Assembly (NCBI RefSeq): GCF_003063625.1
Contig: NZ_CP026604.1
Span: forward strand, 4,938,065 to 5,002,064
Length of the DNA: 64,000 nucleotides
Origin: Saccharobesus litoralis
GTDB taxonomy: Bacteria > Pseudomonadota > Gammaproteobacteria > Enterobacterales > Alteromonadaceae
Direction: 5' to 3'
Made by a program: the position numbers and the translations under genes. Below are positions 10,539-17,982 of the stretch, one piece after another (position 1 is the stretch's first letter; every line of letters starts with the position of its first letter). The notes under the pieces were generated by a model. That model saw only the letters and a list, made by a program, of their open reading frames with translations, searched no databases and was not told where the DNA came from.

Positions 10539-11714
10539 ATGTTGGAAACCTTATCTATCGATAATCTTAAAGCAGGCATGTATGTTGTCGATGTAGTGGA
10601 AACAAAAGGCAGTTTTAAAGTTAAAACCAAAGGTTGGGTGAAAAGTGAGGCCGCGATTAGGCAACTCAAAGCCAAAGGGATCCTAACTGTCGCCATTGAT
10701 CCCTCTAAAACCATAGAGCAAGCTCAAACCAAAGAAGAACCGACAGAGCCAAAGCAAAAAATTAAACACACCACATTCGAACACGAAATACAGCGCGCCG
10801 ATCGTTTATACAACGAAGCGAAAAATCTGCAACAAAAAGCCTTTGAAGATATCGCAGCCGGTCGAGCCATAGACGTTGAGCCAGTCAAAGAAATTACCAA
10901 AAATTGCATAGACTCAATTTTTCGTAATCAAGATGCCCTAGCCTGCATGACGCGTATTCGCGAAAAAGACCAATACCTCATGGAGCACTCATTAAACGTT
11001 TCCATTTTAATGAGTATTTTTGCCAAGCATTTACAACTGGAGCCGCAATTAATTCAAGACCTGGCAACAGGCGCTTTTTTACACGATATTGGTAAAGTGA
11101 AAATTCCTGATGAAATTCTCAATAAACCAGGCAAGTTAACCCCAGAAGAATTTGAAGTCATTAAAACCCATGCCACGCACAGTTTAGAAATACTGCAAAA
11201 TACTCAAGGCTTGTCCGCTGTTTCGGTGCAAGTTGCTGCTGAGCATCATGAAAAGCTCAACGGGACAGGTTACCCGAAAGGGTTAAAAGGCGACGAAATT
11301 AGCCAATGGGGAAAAATGATAACCATAGTCGACATCTATGATGCCATGACCGCCGATCGTGTTTATAAAAAAGGCATGACACCCGCCGCCGCCTTTAAAT
11401 TTATGAAAAACATGGTGCCGGATGAATTAGATGAAAAACTACTCAATAGCTTTATCCAATGTGTCGGTATTCACCCAGTGGGAACAGTCGTCAAACTGAC
11501 CAGTGGCAAGCTAGCCATTGTTACTAAATCCAACAAGCTCAACCCACTTAAACCACGAGTCAAAGTGTTTTATCACGCTAAACACCAGCACTATACTGAG
11601 CCAAAAGATCTCGACTTAGCTAAAATCGAAAACGACGCAATAGAAGCCAGCGTTAAACCAGAGCAATTTAAAGTCGATTTAAACAAGTTCTTTAGAGAAG
11701 CCTTTGTCATGTAA
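10539..11714 (+). CDS. HD-GYP domain protein with DUF3391, cyclic-di-GMP phosphodiesterase
   Basis: Probably degrades cyclic di-GMP, so lowering biofilm signalling. 391 residues. An N-terminal DUF3391-like region (about 1-120) begins with the typical LKAGMYVVDV. The HD-GYP domain (about 135-330) has HDIGK at His182-Asp183 and HHEKLNGTGYP from His236, both needed for metal binding and catalysis, so the enzyme is likely active. No membrane segment or receiver domain, so it is a soluble one-protein regulator. It stands alone downstream of the leu operon. Confidence 0.9.
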   Translation: MLETLSIDNLKAGMYVVDVVETKGSFKVKTKGWVKSEAAIRQLKAKGILTVAIDPSKTIEQAQTKEEPTEPKQKIKHTTFEHEIQRADRLYNEAKNLQQKAFEDIAAGRAIDVEPVKEITKNCIDSIFRNQDALACMTRIREKDQYLMEHSLNVSILMSIFAKHLQLEPQLIQDLATGAFLHDIGKVKIPDEILNKPGKLTPEEFEVIKTHATHSLEILQNTQGLSAVSVQVAAEHHEKLNGTGYPKGLKGDEISQWGKMITIVDIYDAMTADRVYKKGMTPAAAFKFMKNMVPDELDEKLLNSFIQCVGIHPVGTVVKLTSGKLAIVTKSNKLNPLKPRVKVFYHAKHQHYTEPKDLDLAKIENDAIEASVKPEQFKVDLNKFFREAFVM

Positions 11715-11828
11715 TGCAAAAAGCCTGCGTTAAGCAAGCTTTGCCAATTACGCATGACAAGCAGGCAAACAGTTGAGACAATAACCACTAGCGGCTCCCC
11801 TCACCCTAGTGCAATTGATAATTTAATA

Positions 11829-12059
11829 ATGACCAGCAACGAAAAACCAATAGAGAAACTACCCGAAATACTCACTCGTGATTTAAACGCCAATTTATGT
11901 GTGTGCAACGAGGTGATAAAAATAGACATTATCAATGCCATTGCCAACGGCGCCATGTCGATAGAAGAAGTCCGGCGTCAAACCTACGCCACAGATGGCA
12001 ACGGCTGCTGTAAACATGACGTAGGCCGATTGATAGAATGTTATTGGGGTAAGGTGTAG
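11829..12059 (+). CDS. Small BFD-like iron-sulfur protein, variant ligands
   Basis: 76 residues if started at ATG 11829; an ATG 25 codons upstream (11754) is also in frame, and neither has a good ribosome site. The body resembles the BFD-type [2Fe-2S] domain: CVC, then NEVIKIDIINAIANGAMSIE, then a second ligand pair. The usual second pair is CxxC, but here it reads CCKH, so the fourth ligand appears to be His (Cys-x-x-His). Compare the ordinary CxC...CxxC in NirB and NasA of this window. Function unknown; electron transfer or iron handling by analogy. Confidence 0.55.
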   Translation: MTSNEKPIEKLPEILTRDLNANLCVCNEVIKIDIINAIANGAMSIEEVRRQTYATDGNGCCKHDVGRLIECYWGKV

Positions 12060-12130
12060 GTTAGATAAGCCAAAGGCGCATCTAACGTTTTTGAATATAA
12101 GTCTTCTACCAATGGATTGTCAGGTGCGCC

Positions 12131-12149
12131 TCTGGCTTACCAGACCTAC
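12131..12149 (-). repeat. REP-like hairpin, GTAGG head
   Basis: On the minus strand GTAGG is followed by TCTGG-TAAG-CCAGA, a 5-bp stem. Confidence 0.5.
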
Positions 12150-12310
12150 AAAACCACGCAGTTGCTCGGCACACGTCAACCTTTAAATTATGATGCTTGT
12201 CCCCGCAAAAGCAGAGAAAGACAAAACACAAATAATAAAACCAAGACTATGCAACAACCTCACGTCCATTCCTTTCATTTAATTCCAATGCTGTCAATTA
12301 TTATACGTTC

Positions 12311-12344
12311 GTAGACCGGTTTAGCGCCGTTGGCGCGTAAGCCG
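12311..12344 (+). repeat. REP-like hairpin, GTAG head
   Basis: GTAG then CCGG/CCGG arms enclosing TTAGCGC and GCGCGTAA, an imperfect long stem much like the classical enterobacterial REP. Confidence 0.55.
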
Positions 12345-12408
12345 GATGGTACAAGCCGGTTGATACGTTAAGTCAGTTGATAAAGTAACGAAGCAAAACC
12401 TGAACAAT

Positions 12409-12444
12409 GGTGGCTTACGCTCATACTTCGCTAAACCACCCTAC
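12409..12444 (-). repeat. REP-like hairpin, GTAGG head
   Basis: On the minus strand GTAGGGTGGTTTAGCG pairs imperfectly with CGTAAGCCACC. It lies 3 bp past the stop of the Imm49-like gene. Confidence 0.55.
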
Positions 12445-12447
12445 AGG

Positions 12448-13641
12448 TTATTTGATTACAACTTGAGTATCGGGGTTATCACCCATAACTTCTGACATTT
12501 TCTGTTGCCACTTTTGCTTGATATCAGGTAACCAATCGTCAAAGTGTTTTATCGTTATTGGGCGCAGCGAATACGCCGCTAGATAACCGTCTTCACCTAA
12601 AAAGTCGATAGCAAATTCTTCGCTTGGCAATTCATTGTCTTTTAAAAATTGCTTAGCAGCTTTGGCTAATGCAGTGCGTTTTCTGTTGGTGTCACTTTTT
12701 AGCTCAAAGCTTACGTCTTTTTCTATATAAATGGGTTTATCAACATAAGCTTCGGCTGGTGGAACGATGTTAACCACGGGATTAAAGTCACTGTAATCAA
12801 AATCACCATAGGCTAGCCACTCTGGAATATAAGCATTGGGTTCAGGCATTTTAAAGCCATGTTTATCATAGGCTAATACCGCAGCTGCGCATAAAAACGG
12901 TGGCACCCAACCTTCAGCTAATTGTTCGCGTTGTTTATCACCAAAGTGTTTACGACTATCAGCAAGTGCTTTAGTTAAACGCTTATGATATTCACCTTCG
13001 TGACCATATAAAATCGCCAGCAATACATTAATAAACGGCATACAAACATGATAAATGTAAGACTGCCTACGTGCTGGTATTAAGTCTGGTTCAGATAAAC
13101 GCATTACCTCAGCCAACAACACTTTAAGGTCAGCCTCTGCATCGAATACGCCTTTAAAGAAATTACAAAACGCGGTATGAAATGGCAAAAACTCTACTTG
13201 CGGGTGAAAAAAGTTCTCCACCTTGTATTGGCATAAATTATCAATCGCAGCTTTATCGCGCGCCATCATGGCCAATGCCAATGCCTGACTCCAAGGTTTA
13301 ACGCTAGTAGATTTGAATGTTTTTTTACCTACAGCATTAAAATTAGCGCCATCAATATAAAAGGTATATTCACTCCCTTGATTTAACGCCAAGTAGTAAT
13401 AGGTTTGGCACAATTGATGCGATAACTTTAAAAACTTCACTGAATCATTGTGCTCATTTGCTATAAAGCATGAACTAAAATATTCGTAGAAATCTTCACT
13501 ACTGCTAAAAGCACCATTGTTTGCACCTTGGCCTTTTATGTAGTTTTTAGGATATCTTGATTTCCATGTTCCACTATAGTCCTCCATCGCTATCTCATAC
13601 ATAACTTTAGGTTTTTTATAGGGAAAATGAGAATTGATCAT
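12448..13641 (-). CDS. Imm49-like immunity protein
   Basis: 397 residues, no signal peptide or membrane segment, so cytoplasmic. The central part (about 110-260) resembles the Imm49 immunity family of polymorphic toxin systems: a W-x-x-A-L helix, then ARDKAAIDNLCQ and alternating helices. This is recognition by pattern, not by search. The stop of the small upstream frame (13644) is 2 bp before the ATG here, so the two were probably co-transcribed as a toxin-immunity pair. The toxin side now looks truncated, leaving an orphan immunity gene. Confidence 0.5.
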   Translation of the reverse strand: MINSHFPYKKPKVMYEIAMEDYSGTWKSRYPKNYIKGQGANNGAFSSSEDFYEYFSSCFIANEHNDSVKFLKLSHQLCQTYYYLALNQGSEYTFYIDGANFNAVGKKTFKSTSVKPWSQALALAMMARDKAAIDNLCQYKVENFFHPQVEFLPFHTAFCNFFKGVFDAEADLKVLLAEVMRLSEPDLIPARRQSYIYHVCMPFINVLLAILYGHEGEYHKRLTKALADSRKHFGDKQREQLAEGWVPPFLCAAAVLAYDKHGFKMPEPNAYIPEWLAYGDFDYSDFNPVVNIVPPAEAYVDKPIYIEKDVSFELKSDTNRKRTALAKAAKQFLKDNELPSEEFAIDFLGEDGYLAAYSLRPITIKHFDDWLPDIKQKWQQKMSEVMGDNPDTQVVIK

Positions 13642-13643
13642 GT

Positions 13644-13840
13644 TTAATTACCTTGCGCACTTTGGTCATAATTAGTCACTTTTATTGTAGCGTTAGGCAC
13701 ACTATTCTTTTGTTTGTCAAACTGCTGATGCACCACTTTGTACTCAAGTGTATTATTATCACTTGCGTTTTTGAGTGCATCTACCGTTTTCTTAAAGTTA
13801 TCCACTTCTATTTTGAATGCACTATCGTTCTGATATTCAG
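13644..13840 (-). pseudogene. C-terminal remnant of a probable toxin gene
   Basis: About 61 codons of plausible coding sequence (from ..YQNDSAFKIEVDNF to ..YDQSAQGN), ending 2 bp before the Imm49-like gene. Upstream the frame runs straight into tandem CCAACGGGGTC repeats (13845-13910), which supply the artefactual start MTPLVLTPLVPLVP. The gene's 5' part has therefore been replaced by repeat DNA. Its place directly before an immunity-like gene suggests a polymorphic toxin tip; the domain itself is not recognised. Confidence 0.5.
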
Positions 13841-13844
13841 GAAC

Positions 13845-13920
13845 CAACGGAACCAACGGGGTCAGAACCAACGGGGTCAAACCAACGGGGTCCAGTCAAC
13901 GGGGTCAGGTCTTTACCTTT
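13845..13920 (-). repeat. Clustered CCAACGGGGTC(AGGTCTTTAC) repeats
   Basis: Five partial or full copies of the unit in about 75 bp. Full units CCAACGGGGTCAGGTCTTTAC recur at 14271-14330, and the complementary form lies at 15243-15262 upstream of the transposase. They bracket the REP-associated transposase and its partial copy and are the likely recognition repeats of that enzyme. Confidence 0.65.
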
Positions 13921-13923
13921 GCA

Positions 13924-14264
13924 TCACGCATTATCAGCCTTCTTTATTATTCTGCTCACTGTGGTGTAATGCAACCCAAAGTAGTCCGCTATTTTCTTCT
14001 GCGTATAACCGCCACTTCGATACGCCGCAACTATCGCCTCACTTCTTTTGGGGAACGTTTTTTGATAATACGCTAACGACTCTGCTTGCCTTCTTTGCTG
14101 AACATTAGGTATTTCATCAATTACGGGGAGGTCATTTTCGCTGGGTAAATAACGCTTGGCAAATGTTTCATCGCCCAAAAATATCTGATGCGTAATAGCT
14201 TGCCAAAAATCAGCTTCTGATTTTTGCTCTACATATTGCTTAAACAGCACAATCGCTTTCGCTT
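13924..14264 (-). pseudogene. Partial duplicate of the REP-associated transposase (C-terminal part)
   Basis: Nearly identical to the last 110 or so codons of the gene at 14335-15174, including the terminal helix-turn-helix. Similarity stops at 14264, where the repeat unit begins. It lacks the catalytic HUH domain and so cannot be a working transposase. A tandem duplication through the flanking repeats explains it. Confidence 0.8.
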
Positions 14265-14269
14265 CGTAG

Positions 14270-14330
14270 CCAACGGGGTCAGGTCTTTACTCTTGCAAAC
14301 CAACGGGGTCAGGTCTTTACCTTTGCATTA
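14270..14330 (-). repeat. Two CCAACGGGGTCAGGTCTTTAC repeat units
   Basis: Two units about 30 bp apart between the partial and the complete transposase copies. They are the probable crossover sites of the duplication. Confidence 0.65.
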
Positions 14331-14334
14331 TGCA

Positions 14335-15174
14335 TCACGCATTATCAGCCTTCTTTATTATTCTGCTCACTGTGGTGTAATGCAATCCAAAGTAGTCCGC
14401 TATTTTCTTCTGCGTATAACCGCCACTTCGATATGCTACAACTATCGCCTCACTTCTTTTGGGGAACGTTTTTTGATAGTACGCTAGCGACTCTGCTTGC
14501 CTTCTTTGCTGAACATTAGGTATTTCATCAATTACGGGTAGGTCATTTTCGCTGGGTAAATAACGCTTGGCAAATGTTTCATCGCCCAAAAATATCTGAT
14601 GCGTAATAGCTTGCCAAAAATCAGCTTCTGATTTTTGCTCTACATATTGCTTAAACAGCTCAATCGCTTTCGCTTCGGATTTAGCAAAACGCGCTAATAC
14701 AGTTTTTCTCACTAACCAGTCTGGGCTATTACACCTACCAACCATAACTGGATAACTACTCCAATTATATTGACTGACTTGATTTACCATTTTTGCGCGA
14801 AGTGGATTTTGAATAACATATCGTATAAGGGTTTTATAGTAAGTATCTGAATCAACCAATATACTTTTGAAGCGACCTTGAAACACATGACCGCTGCGCC
14901 CCCGTTTTCGATTAAATCTTTGGGTGTAAACGCCGTTGAGTTGACGCATACCTAACGATAGGTTTCCTTCTGGCGTTTCTACCACTAAATGATAGTGATT
15001 AGTCATTAAACAATAAGCATGAATTAGCCAATTGTAACGTTTACAAACATCGCCAAGTGTATCAAGAAACAACAGGTAATCTTGCGATTCGAGGTAGATG
15101 TCTTGACGGGCGTTCCCCCTTGACGTTACATGATACAACGCGCCCTCAAATTCTATACGCAGCGGCCTAGCCAT
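14335..15174 (-). CDS. REP-associated tyrosine transposase (Y1, RAYT type)
   Basis: 279 residues. The N-terminal Y1 transposase (IS200-like) domain begins MARPLRIEFEGALYHVTSRG; the HUH motif is TNHYHLVVET (about residue 58-67), and the catalytic tyrosine is probably in the YVIQNPLRA segment or the neighbouring DTYYKTL. The C-terminal 50 residues form a helix-turn-helix (KIADYFGLHYTTVSRIIKK), an extra DNA-binding part seen in some members. RAYT proteins cut single-stranded DNA at REP hairpins and are thought to have spread them. Flanked by repeat units on both sides, as expected. Confidence 0.9.
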   Translation of the reverse strand: MARPLRIEFEGALYHVTSRGNARQDIYLESQDYLLFLDTLGDVCKRYNWLIHAYCLMTNHYHLVVETPEGNLSLGMRQLNGVYTQRFNRKRGRSGHVFQGRFKSILVDSDTYYKTLIRYVIQNPLRAKMVNQVSQYNWSSYPVMVGRCNSPDWLVRKTVLARFAKSEAKAIELFKQYVEQKSEADFWQAITHQIFLGDETFAKRYLPSENDLPVIDEIPNVQQRRQAESLAYYQKTFPKRSEAIVVAYRSGGYTQKKIADYFGLHYTTVSRIIKKADNA

Positions 15175-15242
15175 AGTGAAATCCTTTTATTGATGATAAT
15201 CCTAATAACACCCAAGTTTAGATCAATTTACACATAACGCAC

Positions 15243-15262
15243 GAGTAAAGACCTGACCCGTC
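15243..15262 (+). repeat. Repeat unit upstream of the transposase (complementary orientation)
   Basis: GTAAAGACCTGACC-type unit, the reverse complement of the units at 13845-14330, so the transposase gene is bracketed by opposed repeats. Confidence 0.6.
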
Positions 15263-15421
15263 GTTCTTTTACCACCAAAAGCCCCTTAAAAAAATATTTA
15301 CACCCAATAAGCAATTTCATATACTGTTAACAATCAACCAAAATAATAAGTAGTAATTAGTTGGCTTGTTTTATTTTTAGATAAAACATTATTCAAATAA
15401 TAATCAATACGGACATTTTGT

Positions 15422-16375
15422 ATGAAATTAAAATTAAATACCGTCGCATTATCTGTGTTACTCGTTTCGCTAGGAGCGAATGCGGACAATAATAAATTGG
15501 CTAATTTTGACCAATCGGCCGCACAGGTGAATAATGCGAAAAAATACGAACTTAATGGCGAAATTAAGATCAATGACGCTGGCGAAATTACGGAACACAG
15601 TAGTCTTCCTGAGTATATGCGTGGTCTTGATACGGCAGAATTCGAGCAAATCATGGCTAAAGCGTTAGAAGATTATTACCTGACGGGCGAATACAACTTC
15701 CCCATTGCACCTGGTGATGAGCTTTGGGGCAAGTTAAGCTTAAGCCAGCGTGTGCAAGTAAGCACTGTGCCTGAAGAAGTGTTATCTGTAATTTCGACCG
15801 AGCAACTTGTTGAGCTTCTACAAGAAAATCCAAATGCCAGTAATATGTTGGCATACAACTCAATAGAGGAAGGATTTTCAAAGACCTCGGGCAAATCGAA
15901 CGTAATGGCCGAGCTGGTTAAACGTCAGGATAATACCGACGTATTAGTTAAGAAGTACTCTGAAACAAACGTCGATAAGCCTGTACCAGGTCAAAAGTTG
16001 AGAAAGAGCAAAGCGTTTAAACAAAGTCTCTTAGAGTTGGCATTAAGCCATCCTGAGATCTTTGAAGTTGCAAGTAAAGATCACCGTTTGTTAACTAAAT
16101 TTGCCGCTAAATTAGAGAAAAAATTGGCTAACAACGATGACTATATGCCGCATGATCTAAAAGCCTCTGAAGTATTCCTTAAAAAAGCCCTTACCCAAAA
16201 TGGCTATTTAGGTGCTAAGGCGAATAGCGAATATGCGCAAATCGCCGATCAGCTACTTCCTAAAGATGCGAAGAAAGGTGCAGACGGAAAAGTTCAGTTG
16301 ACCTACAAACAATACCTAAGATGGTTAGCTAAGATTGGTAAGAAAAACGCAAATAACATCAAGGAAGGTAAATAA
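15422..16375 (+). CDS. Secreted protein, paralogue of the lipoprotein at 17008
   Basis: 317 residues, family not recognised. Residues 1-21 are a classical signal peptide (LNTVALSVLLVSLGANA), so periplasmic or exported. From about residue 75 it aligns with the lipoprotein two genes downstream: both have a DYY-T-G-Y/SY-PI-PG-D-W block, then VSTVPEEVL / VSSVPEDIL, then LAY and a helical second half. The last part is Lys-rich. The stop overlaps the next ATG by one base. Function unknown; sandwiching a hydrolase between paralogues suggests a chaperone, inhibitor or immunity role. Confidence 0.7.
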   Translation: MKLKLNTVALSVLLVSLGANADNNKLANFDQSAAQVNNAKKYELNGEIKINDAGEITEHSSLPEYMRGLDTAEFEQIMAKALEDYYLTGEYNFPIAPGDELWGKLSLSQRVQVSTVPEEVLSVISTEQLVELLQENPNASNMLAYNSIEEGFSKTSGKSNVMAELVKRQDNTDVLVKKYSETNVDKPVPGQKLRKSKAFKQSLLELALSHPEIFEVASKDHRLLTKFAAKLEKKLANNDDYMPHDLKASEVFLKKALTQNGYLGAKANSEYAQIADQLLPKDAKKGADGKVQLTYKQYLRWLAKIGKKNANNIKEGK

Positions 16376-16926
16376 TGAAAAACCTAATTAAAACCTCTAA
16401 ATATCTAGCGATGATCTCAGCATTATTGCTCAATGTTTCGGTAATTGCAGCAACGGTATCAACGCCTATGGGCACATCTGTCACGGTACTAGAGCGAGCA
16501 CCGTTAACATCATCGCAGGTAGCTGCTTATAACCAGAGCTTTTTGGATTCATGGCCTTATGCGCAACTAATTGAAGATGCTTCATCTTTATATAACTGTC
16601 ACTCTTTCGCATTCTACTGGTTTAATCCAGCTAACCCGTACTGGATGAATGATCCAAGTGCCTACTGGCAAGACGGTAGCTATAATGTCGTAACCGATGG
16701 TAGCTTAGCTTATCGCGATAACATTGAATATTATGAAAATGGTCAGTTACAGCACTCGGGGCCGGTTTATTCATATAACAATGGTGTAATTGGCGTTTTA
16801 TCTAAGTGGGGTTCTTGGCCGATTGCCTATCACCACTATCTATATACGCCGTATACGCTAGAAACCTCGAATAGCACCTCTTATATTCCAGGTATTAGTC
16901 TGCAATTGGTTAGAAAAGCATATTAA
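16375..16926 (+). CDS. Secreted papain-like (NlpC/P60-like) hydrolase, NCHS type
   Basis: 183 residues with a signal peptide (1 to about 25; LLLNVSVIA-ATV). Residues 73-80 read YNCHSFAF, with Cys75 the likely nucleophile. QHSGPV gives His127 as the likely base, followed by VLSKWGSWP and HH (153-154). This YNCHSxAx ... HSxxV ... SKWG pattern is one I associate with uncharacterised secreted cysteine-hydrolase-like proteins of several phyla; it suggests a cell-wall amidase or peptidase, but the substrate is unknown. The start codon shares a base with the upstream stop, so translation is coupled. Confidence 0.65.
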   Translation: MKNLIKTSKYLAMISALLLNVSVIAATVSTPMGTSVTVLERAPLTSSQVAAYNQSFLDSWPYAQLIEDASSLYNCHSFAFYWFNPANPYWMNDPSAYWQDGSYNVVTDGSLAYRDNIEYYENGQLQHSGPVYSYNNGVIGVLSKWGSWPIAYHHYLYTPYTLETSNSTSYIPGISLQLVRKAY

Positions 16927-17007
16927 TTCACCGCGAATAACCGCTAAACCAGTTAATAGGGAAATATTTTATTTCCCTATTTTTCTTTTTATGAAGGACT
17001 ACAATCT

Positions 17008-17892
17008 ATGCTAAAACCGTTATTAATCTTCTCTGCTCTCTTGCTCTGCGCCAGTTGTGGTTCAAGCTCTCCAGCTATTGATGACCCTAGAGCGCAGGAC
17101 GATACAAAAAAAGAAGAAGTGCAAGATAATCGAGAAATTTTACGAGAGTATAACCAAGAGAGTTTAGAACTCATCACAGGGCTGATGGAGCAAGCTGCAT
17201 TAGATTATTACGACACTGGCAGCTACCAATATCCTATTCGTCCGGGGTTAGACACATGGGCATTACTATCGACTAAAGGAATGGTATATGTTTCAAGCGT
17301 GCCGGAAGATATTTTACCCCTGCTTGATCAACAAGCCTTGCTGCAATTAGCCGCAGATCACCCTATGTTTGCAAACATACTGGCTTACGACGAGTTTTCT
17401 GGGTTTCTTAGTGCCTTCAAGCGGTATTGCAATGCATTGGCGTATTTACTGGAAGAGTCTGACGCAGAAAGCTTTTTACTAGAGCAATATTTAACTTCAC
17501 CGATTGACGGTAATGAGAGTGATCATATTAAAAAGATTCTGCTGGGCGCTCTGCTATCAGAGCAAGCGAGCTTAACTAACCATGTCGATAATAGAGACTT
17601 TGTGCAAAGTCTGTATGAAAAGTTTAGCTATCAATTAAATTTGCTAACCCTTGATGAATTTATCTACTATCAACCTTCTTTAAATGTCTCTTTGGCCTTA
17701 GCTATCCCCGTATTGAAAAATGGCGGTTATTTACCTACAAAATTTAAAGACGGTACAACGGCTCCATTTAATGAGTTATTATTAAGTGATGAGCAGTTAG
17801 AGCTACTACAGCGCGAAGACGGTAGTTTTCATCGAGTAGATATTGATGCGTTTATCATAGATCTATTGCAGACTTACCTTGAGAATTGGTGA
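17008..17892 (+). CDS. Lipoprotein, paralogue of the secreted protein at 15422
   Basis: 294 residues. Signal sequence with the lipobox LCASC-G (Cys about residue 18), so lipid-anchored; Gly-Ser-Ser after Cys gives no inner-membrane retention Asp at +2, so the outer membrane is likely. The region after residue 55 is paralogous to the protein at 15422 (DYYDTGSYQYPIRPGLDTW matches its DYYLTGEYNFPIAPGDELW). Preceded by AAGGA 10 nt before the ATG and 81 bp after the hydrolase, so probably the third gene of one unit. Confidence 0.7.
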   Translation: MLKPLLIFSALLLCASCGSSSPAIDDPRAQDDTKKEEVQDNREILREYNQESLELITGLMEQAALDYYDTGSYQYPIRPGLDTWALLSTKGMVYVSSVPEDILPLLDQQALLQLAADHPMFANILAYDEFSGFLSAFKRYCNALAYLLEESDAESFLLEQYLTSPIDGNESDHIKKILLGALLSEQASLTNHVDNRDFVQSLYEKFSYQLNLLTLDEFIYYQPSLNVSLALAIPVLKNGGYLPTKFKDGTTAPFNELLLSDEQLELLQREDGSFHRVDIDAFIIDLLQTYLENW

Positions 17893-17960
17893 TCAATAAT
17901 TAAATCAATGCCCAAAGCTCAATACAGGGAAGCCACATCAAGCAGAAAACATACGTTTTG

Positions 17961-17982
17961 GTGGGGGTGAACCCCACCCTAC
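17961..17982 (-). repeat. REP-like hairpin overlapping the nasA stop codon
   Basis: On the minus strand GTAGG is followed by GTGGGG-TTCAC-CCCCAC. The TAG of its head is the stop codon of the nitrate reductase gene (TTG TAG), so the repeat sits exactly at the end of the frame. Confidence 0.6.

Larger units (their letters stand above)
12060..12447. other. Gene-free stretch with three REP-like hairpins
   Basis: No gene seen. It carries GTAG-headed hairpins at 12131-12149 (inverted), 12311-12344 and 12409-12444 (inverted), each with a different stem. The last lies just beyond the stop of the Imm49-like gene. Confidence 0.55.

Noticed and set aside
13653-14108. 151-codon frame on the plus strand
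   Set aside because: It runs antisense through the toxin stump, repeats and the partial transposase; no family features.
13845-14330. Clustered CCAACGGGGTC repeats as a CRISPR array
   Set aside because: Spacing is irregular, spacers are missing or only a few bases, and no cas genes are nearby; the units belong to the neighbouring transposase.
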